NCBI GenBank assembly: GCA_947445775.1
Contig: CANFEB010000025.1
Span: 1 to 37,088 of the forward strand
DNA from: Oligoflexales bacterium
Lineage (GTDB): Bacteria > Bdellovibrionota_B > Oligoflexia > Oligoflexales > RGVZ01
Reading direction: 5' to 3'
Length of the DNA: 37,088 nucleotides
In this document: in pieces, positions 23,005 through 31,493 of the stretch
Layout of the letters: each line of letters starts with the position of its first letter
Position numbering within the stretch: the first letter of the stretch is position 1
The notes under the pieces: model-generated
The model's input: only the letters and a program-made list of their open reading frames with translations
Told to the model about the DNA's origin: nothing
Databases searched by the model: none
Translations under genes and position numbers: made by a program

Positions 23005-23541
23005 ATGAAATCCAATATGAAATCTATGCCAAAATTCATGCTGCTGGTAACGGCGGCGTTTGCGCCTGGAGCCTTCGCCGGCAGTGTCGAGGCCAAGCAA
23101 AATGGTGTGGCCGTGACGGCCGCCCCGGACAAGGCTGCTGCGGTGATCCAAACACTGAAAGCCGGTGAAGCCCTCGAAAGCGTCGAACGCAAAGGCATGT
23201 ATTGGCAGGTCAAGGCCGCCGCTGGAAAAACCGGATTCGTATCGGTGATGGCCGTCAAAATCAAGGCATCGGATACCGATGGCGGTTCACTCGCGGGGGC
23301 CATTCAAAACGCAGTTCAGACCGGGCGTTCTTCTTCGGAAGGTGCCAATTCACGGGCGCGGGCTACGGTCATGGGGGTGCGTGGCCTCGATGAAACCAAC
23401 GACACGTCCTATGCTGCCAACGTCCGGCCGAATTTGAAGGCCGTTTTCTCGATGGAAGACAGTCGGGTTTCGGCGGTGCAAATCGAAACCCTTTCCGAAA
23501 AGGTATTCGCTGAAATTGCGAATGATTCCAAAAGCAAGTAA
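23005..23541 (+). CDS. Exported SH3-domain protein
   Basis: The product is 178 residues with AGGAG upstream and a signal peptide cut near GAFA-GSVE. Residues 28-90 fit a bacterial SH3 (SH3_3-like) domain: VTAAPDKAAAVIQTLKAGE, then MYWQVKAAAGKTGFVSVMAVK, the usual order of strands. The rest is Ser/Ala-rich with no clear fold. Such domains often bind cell-wall peptide. It is followed by a tandem repeat and then the M48 protease and FadL-type genes, and may form an envelope operon with them. Confidence 0.75.
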   Translation: MKSNMKSMPKFMLLVTAAFAPGAFAGSVEAKQNGVAVTAAPDKAAAVIQTLKAGEALESVERKGMYWQVKAAAGKTGFVSVMAVKIKASDTDGGSLAGAIQNAVQTGRSSSEGANSRARATVMGVRGLDETNDTSYAANVRPNLKAVFSMEDSRVSAVQIETLSEKVFAEIANDSKSK

Positions 23542-23563
23542 TGTCGCGGTTAAGATCGCGCAT

Positions 23564-23613
23564 TTAGACTACGTTAGACTACGTTAGAGCACGTTAGAGC
23601 ACGTTAGAGCAAA
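23564..23613. repeat. 10-bp tandem repeat upstream of the M48 protease gene
   Basis: Five ten-base units start at 23564, 23574, 23584, 23594 and 23604. The first two read TTAGACTACG, the next two TTAGAGCACG, and the last diverges at its end (TTAGAGCAAA). The array ends ten bases before the GTG start, just ahead of the AAAGGA ribosome binding site. Confidence 0.9.
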
Positions 23614-23622
23614 GGACTGCTC

Positions 23623-24633
23623 GTGAAAAAATTTCTTGCCTCCATAATTCTGTTGGCTAGCGCCGGTTTTTTAGTTTCGGCCGCTGTGTCCAGCCCTGAA
23701 CCCAAAACAGAGCCGCCGCAATTGTCGAAAGAGGAAGAACAAAAACTCGGTGAGTTTCGCGCCGAGCTTGATATCGGCCGCAACATGGCCGGACGCCTGG
23801 TGGCCTATTACGGCGAATACAACGACGAGCCATTGAATAGTTATTTGAATCTTGTGGGTAACTATGTCGCCCAGCAGGGACCATTTGCCGATCGCCGCTA
23901 CATGATCAAGTTGCTCAACAGTGAATCGGTGAACGCCTTTGCTTGTCCCGGCGGTTACATTCTGGTGACGATGGGGGCTTTGCGTCAGGCGGAAAACGAA
24001 GCCGAGTTGGCGGCAATCCTTGGGCACGAGGCGGCCCATGTCGGCAATCGTCACATGATAAAGACGCTGATTTCCATGGACAAGGAAAAATTGGAACAGA
24101 TCTCCAACGCACATGCCACGAAGCCAGATCCTTCGGTGGCATTGAGGATGCGCAAGCGCGTCCTGGTAACGGAACAATCTGATGCAGCCAAAACCTTGGC
24201 GCGCTATTTGGGATCCTCAAGCGTTGCGGGCCTCAGCATTATCGCCGCGGCGAAGGCCGGCTTGGGTTTGATTCTGGAAAAAGGGCTCGACCATAAACTT
24301 GAATTCGAGGCCGATCAAGAAGGCGTGAAGTACGCCATCGCGGCGGGCTACGATCCAAGGGCGCTGTCTAATTTTCTTGGGCGTTTGATCGCCCGTCAAA
24401 AATCTCTGAACACCAAAACCTTGGAAAAAACACATCCGAAGCCGGCCGAGCGCAAGGCCAAGGTGGATCAGCTTCTGGTCCAGTTAAAGGCCGATGCCAT
24501 CGTCAGCGCCAAGGGGGTGGAGCGGTTTACTGCAATGCAGAAACGGATGCCAGCCGGCAAGGCAGGCACTCTTCCAACCGCAGCGAAAACAACGAAGGCC
24601 GAAGCCGCCACCAAGGAAGCGATCAAACCATGA
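23623..24633 (+). CDS. M48 family zinc metalloprotease, exported
   Basis: The product is 336 residues from GTG 23623, with AAAGGA upstream. A signal peptide is followed by a helical region, then the M48 catalytic core: NAFACPGGYILVTMGAL, the zinc motif HEAAH (135-139) and ELEFEAD-type EFEADQEG with the third ligand Glu227 and Asp231. The periplasmic M48 group includes BepA and LoiP, which degrade or help assemble outer-membrane proteins. The C-terminus is an Ala/Lys/Thr tail without the TPR repeats of BepA. Its stop overlaps the start of a FadL-type barrel gene (ATGA), consistent with an outer-membrane quality-control role. That role is an inference. Confidence 0.88.
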   Translation: MKKFLASIILLASAGFLVSAAVSSPEPKTEPPQLSKEEEQKLGEFRAELDIGRNMAGRLVAYYGEYNDEPLNSYLNLVGNYVAQQGPFADRRYMIKLLNSESVNAFACPGGYILVTMGALRQAENEAELAAILGHEAAHVGNRHMIKTLISMDKEKLEQISNAHATKPDPSVALRMRKRVLVTEQSDAAKTLARYLGSSSVAGLSIIAAAKAGLGLILEKGLDHKLEFEADQEGVKYAIAAGYDPRALSNFLGRLIARQKSLNTKTLEKTHPKPAERKAKVDQLLVQLKADAIVSAKGVERFTAMQKRMPAGKAGTLPTAAKTTKAEAATKEAIKP

Positions 24634-25991
24634 AATCCATAACGTCAGGCATTCAAAAATTCAGTATTATTTCGGCCTCTTTCCTTGGGTGTTTTTTTAC
24701 CACCAGCGCCCGCGCCGATATCTTTCACTACAACAATGTTTTGGTCGGAGAACGCGCCATCGGACTTGGTGGTGCGTATACGGCTGTGGCAGATGATGCC
24801 TCCGGCGTTTACTACAACCCGGCGGGCATTGCCTTTGCCCAGTCGAACGACATTTCCGGTTCCGGAAACGCGTACTACAAAAAAAGTTTGAGTTATGAGG
24901 ACGTTCTTGGATCCCAAGATTATGTCGAGGAAGCCAGCGGCACGTTCGCGCCCTTTCTGGGAATTTTGAACAAGCTCGACCGTATCCTGCCGGGTCTGGT
25001 CGGGGCCTTTGCCATGTACACTTCCGACACCGAACTTTTGAATCAAAATGACCGCTGGCCAGTGGTTGGAGTGGCTACCAGCACCACCCAGGCGACGGCA
25101 CTTTATGGTTTCCACCGAACGGTCCAGTTGCGGACGTCAACCTCGCACATTGCGTTGGCTGCGGGCTATAGGATGTCGGGTCGACTGTCCGTGGGTTTTG
25201 GTCTGCGCTCGACCATGGTGGACGAATTGTCTCAGGATTTTCAGCAGAGTGCGGCATGGACGGCGGACATAGCGTCCCAAAAGATCGTTAAAACCGTGAC
25301 CCAGTACAACAACAACCGGTCAAGCCTCAAGGCAACGGGGGTCGAGCCCAGCTTTGGTGCCCAGATGGCGTTGGGCCAGGCATTTACGGTTGGAATTTCG
25401 ATGCGCAAGGGTGCTTTTTTATCTCAGGAATACACCCAGGCAGCGGACACCCTTACCGTGACCAAAGAAGATGCGACGGAAGTAACAGCGGCTACGGTTC
25501 CCTCAGCCACGACGGAAACACCGTCGGTTGCGGATGCAGTGGTTTCAAATCCTCTTGGATCCTTGCCGGGCGAAGTGCGAGTGGGTGCGGCGTGGTTTGC
25601 CTCGCCAAGACTGCTTGTCGCTGGGGATTTGAGTTATTACGACCCAGCCACGAACGGGAAAATGTCATACTTCAGGCGTCAGGCCGTTTTGAATTATGCA
25701 ATTGGAACGGAATATTATGTGACGCCGTCGATTGCAGTGCGTGCCGGCGGTTTCACCAATAGGGATTCCCGCCCAGGCTTGATCAAGGGCAAAACCGGCC
25801 AAACCGCGCACATTGATTTCGTCGGCGGGTCTTTATTTTTGGCGTATATCCAGCCCAACAGTCAGATTAGTGTTGGGGCGGTCATGCAGCAGGGTTCCGG
25901 AAAATCTCAAAAGTTGGCTGGATCGACGGGCCAGGAAGATGTAAAGGGGTCGTTGACGACGTTTGGTTTCGCGGCGACAACAAGCCTTTAA
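24630..25991 (+). CDS. FadL/OmpP1-type outer-membrane transporter
   Basis: The product is 453 residues, coupled to the protease gene. A signal peptide ends at ARA, followed by the signature [16 protein letters not shown] and [10 protein letters not shown], the N-terminal hatch of FadL/OmpP1 proteins. The rest alternates strands and loops. An acidic/Thr-rich loop at about residues 275-310 is not typical. FadL proteins carry hydrophobic compounds such as long-chain fatty acids or aromatics across the outer membrane. The C-terminus ends in FGFAATTSL, not Phe, which is slightly atypical. greA follows after 13 bases. Confidence 0.85.
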   Translation: MKSITSGIQKFSIISASFLGCFFTTSARADIFHYNNVLVGERAIGLGGAYTAVADDASGVYYNPAGIAFAQSNDISGSGNAYYKKSLSYEDVLGSQDYVEEASGTFAPFLGILNKLDRILPGLVGAFAMYTSDTELLNQNDRWPVVGVATSTTQATALYGFHRTVQLRTSTSHIALAAGYRMSGRLSVGFGLRSTMVDELSQDFQQSAAWTADIASQKIVKTVTQYNNNRSSLKATGVEPSFGAQMALGQAFTVGISMRKGAFLSQEYTQAADTLTVTKEDATEVTAATVPSATTETPSVADAVVSNPLGSLPGEVRVGAAWFASPRLLVAGDLSYYDPATNGKMSYFRRQAVLNYAIGTEYYVTPSIAVRAGGFTNRDSRPGLIKGKTGQTAHIDFVGGSLFLAYIQPNSQISVGAVMQQGSGKSQKLAGSTGQEDVKGSLTTFGFAATTSL

Positions 25992-26004
25992 GAGAGTGAA
26001 TGAC

Positions 26005-26481
26005 ATGGCTGCTGATTCTGTTCCATTTACAAAAACTGGTTTCGATCGCCTTCAGGCTGAACTTCAGCGGCTGAAGGTCACGGAGCGTCCCAAGGTTATC
26101 CAGGACATCGCAGAGGCGCGGGCTCATGGTGATTTGAAGGAAAATGCCGAATATCATGCGGCACGCGAGAAGCAGGGCTTCATTGAGGGCCGTATCGCCG
26201 ATCTTGAGGACAAGCTGTCCCGCGGGCAAGTGATTGACCCGATGGAGGGCGATCAGGCCCAGGTGCGGTTTGGTGCCTTCGTGACGTTTTGCGATCAGCA
26301 AACAGGCGCCGAGAAGACCTATCAGATTGTTGGCGAGATCGAGGCTGATATCCGTGAACGCCGGATTTCATTGAGTTCGCCGTTGGCCAGGGCTCTGGTG
26401 GGCAAGCGAGTGGATGATTTGGTGGAAGTCCATGCACCAAAGGGTGCGGTCGAGTACCAGATTACCAATGTCCACTATTGA
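26005..26481 (+). CDS. greA: Transcription elongation factor GreA
   Basis: The start ATG 26005 gives 158 residues, the normal length. The N-terminal coiled coil carries the tip motif [10 protein letters not shown] with the acidic residues (Asp43, Glu46) that place Mg in the RNA polymerase active site to cut backtracked RNA. The C-terminal FKBP-like domain ([17 protein letters not shown]) binds the polymerase. GreA and not GreB is preferred from the tip sequence. The photolyase gene follows after 14 bases. Confidence 0.95.
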   Translation: MAADSVPFTKTGFDRLQAELQRLKVTERPKVIQDIAEARAHGDLKENAEYHAAREKQGFIEGRIADLEDKLSRGQVIDPMEGDQAQVRFGAFVTFCDQQTGAEKTYQIVGEIEADIRERRISLSSPLARALVGKRVDDLVEVHAPKGAVEYQITNVHY

Positions 26482-26495
26482 TGGCCGGATGACTT

Positions 26496-28046
26496 ATGGC
26501 CCCGAGGCGCGATTTTTCGAGTGGCACTGCCATCGTTTGGCTGCGCCGGGACTTGCGCCTCGCGGATCATGAAGCTCTGTTGCAAGCGTCTCGGGATTTT
26601 GACCATGTCATCCCGGTGTTTGTTCTGTTTGAAGATTCTTTTTCTCTGCCCAACACACCAACCACTAAAAACTCAGCTAATTCCGCATACTCCAATGCCT
26701 CCTGTTCATGGCCCTTGGGTGCAGCCCAGCGGTGGTGGCTTCACCATAGCCTTAAGCAATTGGATAAAGACCTCAATGAATATGGATCACGGCTGATTTT
26801 TCGTCAGGGCGATCCGGTCAAGGAAATTGTAGATCTGGTCAAAGAGACTGGGGCCAGTGCGGTTTTTTGGCACCGGATTTATGAAGCCCAGATTGCCGCC
26901 ATCGATGACGGCGTTGTGAAGGGTTTGCAGGCGGTGGGTTGCAAGGCGTTTCCCAAGGGCGGAGATTTGTTGTGCGAGCCTGACACCGTGAGGGGCGCGG
27001 ATGGGGCTCCATTCAAGATTTTTACGCCGTTTTGGCGCTGCCTCGTTAAAACAATGGCGGAGTCGGGCCAGGATAAAGCCGAGGGCGATAATAAGAGCCT
27101 GGAGCCGAGGCCCGCACCTGCCGCGATTCCGCCGCCGCTCGTTTGGCCAAGATCCATTGAATTGCGGGATTTGTATTTGGATCCCCGTGGAAAGTGGACG
27201 TTTTCAATCGCCGAGGCGTGGGTCCCTGGGGAAGCCGGGGCGAAAGCCCGTCTCAAGGAATTTAATAAGGGATTTGATAAAGCCTTGAACACGGAGAAAG
27301 TCGGGCGCTTGTCGCCACACCTCCATTTTGGCGAGGTTTCAGTAAAGCAGATTTTGGGGGCTGGGACTTCTGGGGGGGCCCCTGAACTTGGCTGGCGCGA
27401 GTTCGCCCGGCACGGGCTTTGGCACTTTCCCGAGGGCGCCCGGTCGGCGATACGGCCCGAATGCGAGGGGGCTTTGGGGCGCGACGGTGCTCCAGCGGCA
27501 GCACAAGGGGCCTTGAACCTGAATGCCTGGCAGCAGGGCCAGACTGGGTATCCTGTGGTGGACGCTGCGATGCGGGAGTTGTGGAAGTCGGGATGGATGG
27601 ACAACCGGCTGCGGACTTTGGCGGCGGCGTTTGCGGTGAAATACCTGGGGATTCACTGGTTGCAGGGCGCGCAGTGGTTTTGGGACGCCCTTGTGGATGC
27701 TGATTTAGCAATTAATACGGTGGTTTGGCAGGGAGCCGCTGGGTGCGGTTTTGAGTCTGCTGCGGATTTCAGGGTGTTCAATCCGGTGCTTCAGGGGCGC
27801 AGGTTTGACCCGGATGGGCTTTACGTCAAAAAGTGGGTTCCTGAACTGAAGCATTTGCCGCCTAAGTTCATCCACGCCCCCTGGGAGGCCTCGGAGGCAG
27901 AATTGCTGAGGGGGCGGGTAATTTTGGGAGATAACTATCCAAAAACGGTGGTTGATCCCGAAAAAGGCCGGAAATTGGCCCTTGAGGCCCTAAAAACCTT
28001 GAAAAATATTCAAATAACAACAAAATTGTCTAACACCTCTGGATAA
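26496..28046 (+). CDS. Class I photolyase/cryptochrome with altered substrate pocket
   Basis: The product is 516 residues from ATG 26496. The N-terminal antenna domain (IVWLRRDLRLADHEAL) is followed by the FAD domain. EL-x-WREF (Glu297, Trp300), WMDNRLR (367-373), the FAD-contacting Asn (Asn408, NTVVW), Trp411 and FRVFNPVLQG with KKWVPEL are present. Compared with E. coli PhrB from memory, Trp384, which stacks on the dimer, is Gly413 here, Met345 is Thr374, and the His of HNR is Asp369. Flavin binding and electron transfer look intact, but the substrate site differs, so repair specificity is open. A Thr/Asn/Ser-rich insert lies at about residues 52-66. Its C-terminus overlaps no gene. Confidence 0.88.
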   Translation: MAPRRDFSSGTAIVWLRRDLRLADHEALLQASRDFDHVIPVFVLFEDSFSLPNTPTTKNSANSAYSNASCSWPLGAAQRWWLHHSLKQLDKDLNEYGSRLIFRQGDPVKEIVDLVKETGASAVFWHRIYEAQIAAIDDGVVKGLQAVGCKAFPKGGDLLCEPDTVRGADGAPFKIFTPFWRCLVKTMAESGQDKAEGDNKSLEPRPAPAAIPPPLVWPRSIELRDLYLDPRGKWTFSIAEAWVPGEAGAKARLKEFNKGFDKALNTEKVGRLSPHLHFGEVSVKQILGAGTSGGAPELGWREFARHGLWHFPEGARSAIRPECEGALGRDGAPAAAQGALNLNAWQQGQTGYPVVDAAMRELWKSGWMDNRLRTLAAAFAVKYLGIHWLQGAQWFWDALVDADLAINTVVWQGAAGCGFESAADFRVFNPVLQGRRFDPDGLYVKKWVPELKHLPPKFIHAPWEASEAELLRGRVILGDNYPKTVVDPEKGRKLALEALKTLKNIQITTKLSNTSG

Positions 28047-28111
28047 AAGTCTGTTATGGTCTTCGCGTTAATGTGATTTAGTTTTGTTTTAATCTTTTGG
28101 AGAAGATGTTC

Positions 28112-28393
28112 ATGGGTAAGAAGCTTTACGTCGGCGGCCTTCCGTATACAACCACCGATGACAAACTGCGCGATCTGTTCACGCAAATCGGTGATGTTGA
28201 CAGTGCAACCATCATCATGGATCGCGACACCGGCCGTAGCAAAGGCTTCGGATTTGTTGAGATGGCAAATGACGCAGATGCTGAATCTGCTATCAGCCGT
28301 TACAACGGATCGCAGTACGAAGGTCGTCGTTTGACGGTCAACGAAGCGCGTCCGCAGGCTCCCCGCGAAAATCGCGGCCCGCGCCGCTTCTAG
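28112..28393 (+). CDS. RRM-type RNA-binding protein
   Basis: The start ATG 28112 lies nine bases after GGAG and gives 93 residues. A single RNA recognition motif has RNP2 LYVGGL (5-10) and RNP1 KGFGFVEM (44-51), both with the aromatic residues that stack on RNA. The tail is Arg/Pro-rich (PRENRGPRRF). Such short RRM proteins occur in cyanobacteria and many proteobacteria and may act in RNA folding at low temperature, but function here is not shown. It has its own gap after the photolyase gene and ends at a strong terminator. Confidence 0.93.
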   Translation: MGKKLYVGGLPYTTTDDKLRDLFTQIGDVDSATIIMDRDTGRSKGFGFVEMANDADAESAISRYNGSQYEGRRLTVNEARPQAPRENRGPRRF

Positions 28394-28411
28394 TATTCGC
28401 TGAATTCGCCG

Positions 28412-28456
28412 CCAGCCGCGACCCGCAAAATTTGCAGGTCGCGGCTGGTTTTTTTT
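28412..28456 (+). terminator. Strong intrinsic terminator of the RRM gene
   Basis: The arm 28412-28426 pairs with 28434-28448 (15 bases, one mismatch) around a seven-base AAAATTT loop, followed by eight T. It starts 18 bases after the stop. A second hairpin at 28469-28487 (CCCTTCGC/GCGAAGGG, three-base loop) has no T-run. Confidence 0.92.
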
Positions 28457-28528
28457 ATTCAGACGTCACCCTTCGCCCAGCGAAGGGCCCTTTCCTGCGC
28501 GGCGCTTGCGGAGATCAATCCAAGAGGA

Positions 28529-29155
28529 TCAGATTTTTGTGAAAATAAATTTAGTACTTAAGGTCGTTGGCCGCTTTGCCGCGGAGGTGCAGTCCGTTGC
28601 CGTACCAGCCTCGCCACAATCAAATCCGATGAAAAGCTTTGTGCCGTCAATTTTGTAAATGCTATAGCGATTGGCGGTGTCAAAGGCATCCGCATATTCA
28701 ACTCCACAAGCTGCCGCATTCACTTCCTTCGCCACGTTTTTTACAAAACCGCCACCACAGGTAGCGGGATCACCTTGCATTCCGTTATAGGCAGATACAA
28801 ATCCATCCGTCTTCACGGTTAGAGTCACTTTTGTTACCGGGGATTCCGTGATCTCCTTCGCGCCAGCAGGGGTCGTCACCGCTGCTCCCGTGGCAAAGGG
28901 ACGCGAGATGGTACAAGCTTCGGTTTCCGTGACGCAATAGTCGTCAAAAGGATAGCCGTGCGCGGTAACGGTGAATTGTCCCGACCCAAATTCGATCGTA
29001 CTTTTATTAGAATTCCTATCCCAATCTGGGCGGCAGGCTGTGACCCAAGTGCCGTCAAGCTCTGACGTCGAACCTTTAGAGTCGCTTGAACCTGAACCAC
29101 AACCAAAGGTCAGAGCGCTAATCGTTGCTACGGAAACCAACTTTAGAATTTTCAT
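28529..29155 (-). CDS. Lipoprotein of unknown function, beta-rich
   Basis: The start ATG 29155 follows GGAGG and gives 208 residues. The signal peptide ends in the lipobox LTFGC (Cys19). A Gly/Ser/Asp tether precedes ELDGTWVTAC, after which strands alternate to the end (TKFIFTKI). Six Cys could form three disulfides. Similar small lipoproteins with DGTWV near the tether are common in Bdellovibrio-like bacteria to my memory. The shape suggests a lipocalin-like barrel, but ligand and function are unknown. Confidence 0.75.
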   Translation of the reverse strand: MKILKLVSVATISALTFGCGSGSSDSKGSTSELDGTWVTACRPDWDRNSNKSTIEFGSGQFTVTAHGYPFDDYCVTETEACTISRPFATGAAVTTPAGAKEITESPVTKVTLTVKTDGFVSAYNGMQGDPATCGGGFVKNVAKEVNAAACGVEYADAFDTANRYSIYKIDGTKLFIGFDCGEAGTATDCTSAAKRPTTLSTKFIFTKI

Positions 29156-29396
29156 TTTAGCCTCCATTTAAGTTTATAAAAAATACTAACACACAGACAA
29201 ATTAACCAGCGGGGCGATATCGCAAGGCACGCTGGTGAATTACAGATTTCGGACAAAATCTTGTCAGTGTAAAAAGATGCGACGTTTTTTTTATCGCAAC
29301 CTAATGAAATCATTGAACCTAAATAGTGGCTCAGTCTATGCAGGGCAAAGCAAGTTCAGGTGCCACAAGCCATTGGAAAAAAAAAAGGTGTTTCTC

Positions 29397-30230
29397 ATGA
29401 AACATATTCTGTTTGCCCAGATCTTTATGATCGCTTTTGGACTTTCTCTAACGTCCTGTAACCCCGGGATGCTTCAAAACTCAAAATCGAAAATCATTGG
29501 CGGACAAGATGCCGGCCAGGATATTTTACCATGGGCCGTTCGCATGAGCATTAACGGAAGTAGTCTGTGCACAGGAAGTTTCGTGAGTCCAAACACCATG
29601 ATCACGGCGAGCCACTGCGTCAGCAATGGGTCCAGTGTGGTCGTCGCCCGTTACGAAGCCAAAAGCATTAAAATTATCGAACATCCAAAATCAACGAACG
29701 AAGTCGAACCGGTCGACATTGCGATTGTCATGTTCCCCGCAAATACAGCGAAAATATGGACGCGCCTCACGAACCGGCAGCCAGCCGCCGGGGATCAAGT
29801 CGAAATGATCGGTTACGGATCTTGTACCAGATGGGATGGCCTAGATACCGGCACACGGCGCTGTAGGGGCAGCAACAAGATTTCGGGTTTTGAGGGCCGG
29901 ATGATCGAAACGGCTCGCTCAGATGGTGTTGCCGTTTCGCCCGGTGATTCCGGAGGTCCACTTTTCTATGCTGACGAGAGTATCGTGGGAATCGCCTCAG
30001 GCGGCTACATGGGTAATGGCAGCAGGCACGTGAATTTACTTTTACCAGAAAATCAGGCTTTCCTTAAGAACGTCGTGGCCAAACATCGGGCCGTCATCTG
30101 CGGACTTGATGGCGTCAGTGATCCCGTCTGCGGATCTAATCCAAGCGGCAACCTTCCTGACCGGGGCGGAAGAGCAAACCCGGGAGATGATGAGCCTGTG
30201 CGAATTCCTGATCCTGTTTCAGATTTTTAA
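29397..30230 (+). CDS. Trypsin-like serine protease, lipoprotein
   Basis: The start ATG 29397 gives 277 residues; an upstream frame of 54 codons lacks a start context and is rejected. The signal peptide ends in LSLTSC (Cys21, lipobox). The chymotrypsin fold begins at IIGGQDAG, the same sequence found after zymogen cleavage in trypsin. The triad is present: His73 in TASHC, Asp107 in PVDIAI and Ser185 in GDSGGP. The C-terminus is a Gly/Asp/Pro-rich tail of about 40 residues. It should sit on the outer membrane or be released. Predatory bacteria encode many such enzymes, but the substrate cannot be read. The 241 bases before it hold an A10 run next to the ribosome binding site. Confidence 0.9.
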   Translation: MKHILFAQIFMIAFGLSLTSCNPGMLQNSKSKIIGGQDAGQDILPWAVRMSINGSSLCTGSFVSPNTMITASHCVSNGSSVVVARYEAKSIKIIEHPKSTNEVEPVDIAIVMFPANTAKIWTRLTNRQPAAGDQVEMIGYGSCTRWDGLDTGTRRCRGSNKISGFEGRMIETARSDGVAVSPGDSGGPLFYADESIVGIASGGYMGNGSRHVNLLLPENQAFLKNVVAKHRAVICGLDGVSDPVCGSNPSGNLPDRGGRANPGDDEPVRIPDPVSDF

Positions 30231-30253
30231 AATATCAATTTTTAAAATATCAA
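30224..30253. repeat. Duplicated 15-mer at a gene end
   Basis: TTTTTAAAATATCAA occurs twice in direct tandem (30224-30238 and 30239-30253). The first copy contains the stop codon of the protease gene and the second reaches the stop region of the convergent gene at 30250. Confidence 0.9.
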
Positions 30254-30690
30254 TAGACGGAAAAATGGCAGCTTTGCGCGTTGCTGAATTGCGCATATTC
30301 AAAAGCACTTTGTAGGGGCCAATCGCCTTGCCCGGTAAATTCGTTCCTGACGCCGAGGCAATTGACTGAAACGCGGTTGAAACCATAGGCGTTATAGTAG
30401 CCCCAAGACGAAGTCATCCCAGAGCCGGGAGCAAATTGCTGAAGTGCATTCCGGTTGCGCTGGCAGTGGTAACCGGGATCCGCATAGCCAAATGAAAACA
30501 TCCAAACCCCGATGGTAGTCACGGTGCTGCAGTATGCGCCGGATTGCCCCGGCGAATATTGAGGGGCATCCCCAAAATCCGCGGCGGCCAGGTAACTTGA
30601 ACTGAACGATGCCGCAAACATGGCCAATGCAAAAACCAACGGCTTGATGAATATACACAAACGATTCAGAAAAAACATTTTCTCAGGCAT
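30250..30690 (-). CDS. Exported small protein of unknown function
   Basis: The start ATG 30690, with GGGGG upstream, gives 146 residues. A long N-terminal hydrophobic region (residues 12-35) is probably a signal peptide cut near YLAAA-DFGD. The mature part is small, rich in Tyr, Ser, Gly and Asn, with four Cys (GAYCSTV, GYHCQ, VNCLG, QSCHF). No family recognised. It is divergent from the racemase gene and convergent with the protease gene. Confidence 0.65.
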   Translation of the reverse strand: MPEKMFFLNRLCIFIKPLVFALAMFAASFSSSYLAAADFGDAPQYSPGQSGAYCSTVTTIGVWMFSFGYADPGYHCQRNRNALQQFAPGSGMTSSWGYYNAYGFNRVSVNCLGVRNEFTGQGDWPLQSAFEYAQFSNAQSCHFSVY

Positions 30691-30750
30691 CGCGAAACCC
30701 CCAATTTTGAAGTAAAATTTTTGGACCAAAAACAACAACATGGAAACGCG

Positions 30751-31482
30751 ATGAACACACTGGGAATCATCGGCGGCCTGAGCTGGGCCTCAACCCAACA
30801 ATATTACCGCATGATCAACGAGGAAATCAATCGAGTCCGGGGACGGCAGGCTTCGGCAGAACTCCTTATTCGAAGCATTGATTTTCAGCCTGTCATCGAT
30901 GCCCAGGTTCGCAACGATTGGAACGCAGCAGCGGGTTTACTTTGCGACGCGGCCAGGGACCTTGAACGTGGTGGTGCAAAGACCTTTCTGATCGCCAGCA
31001 ACACGATGCATATGGTGTACGACCAGGTGCGCGACGCCGTTGGAATTCCTGGTCTGAACATCTTTGACGCGACTGTGGCCCAAATTCACGCGAATGGCCT
31101 TCGTAAAGTTGGGCTCCTTGGCACCCGCTATACGATGAGCTTGAGTTTCTTTCGCGAAGAATACGCTCGGCGCGGCATTGATGTAATCGTCCCTGAGACC
31201 AAAGACGCTGCACGAGTCAACGAAGTGATCTTCAAGGAACTGATTCACAATCAGGTAAGACCTGAATCACAGGGGCTGATATGGGATGTGATGGCAAGGT
31301 TACGCAAAGCCGGAGCCGAAGGTGTGATCTTGGGTTGCACTGAGCTTGAACTTTTGACCCGCGAAAGATCACAAACCTCCAACCCAGATTTGGGAGACGT
31401 TCAAATTTTTGACACAACCGCCTTACACGCGATGTCGGCGGCCGAATGGCTGCTCGGGACATCTTCATATCACAAACAATGA
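30751..31482 (+). CDS. Aspartate/glutamate racemase family protein
   Basis: The start ATG 30751 gives 243 residues. IGGLSWASTQQYY, the ASNTMH loop and GVILGCTELELL are typical of the YgeA/RacX group. In the two-base racemases both acids are Cys; here Cys196 is kept, and Ser83 takes the other place, which is close to the Thr83/Cys197 pair described for E. coli YgeA. The enzyme probably racemises Asp or Glu, one direction faster. D-amino acids would feed the cell wall or signalling. The gene's stop overlaps the possible start of the next gene (ATGA). Confidence 0.88.
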   Translation: MNTLGIIGGLSWASTQQYYRMINEEINRVRGRQASAELLIRSIDFQPVIDAQVRNDWNAAAGLLCDAARDLERGGAKTFLIASNTMHMVYDQVRDAVGIPGLNIFDATVAQIHANGLRKVGLLGTRYTMSLSFFREEYARRGIDVIVPETKDAARVNEVIFKELIHNQVRPESQGLIWDVMARLRKAGAEGVILGCTELELLTRERSQTSNPDLGDVQIFDTTALHAMSAAEWLLGTSSYHKQ

Positions 31483-31493
31483 GGTTGAACGGA

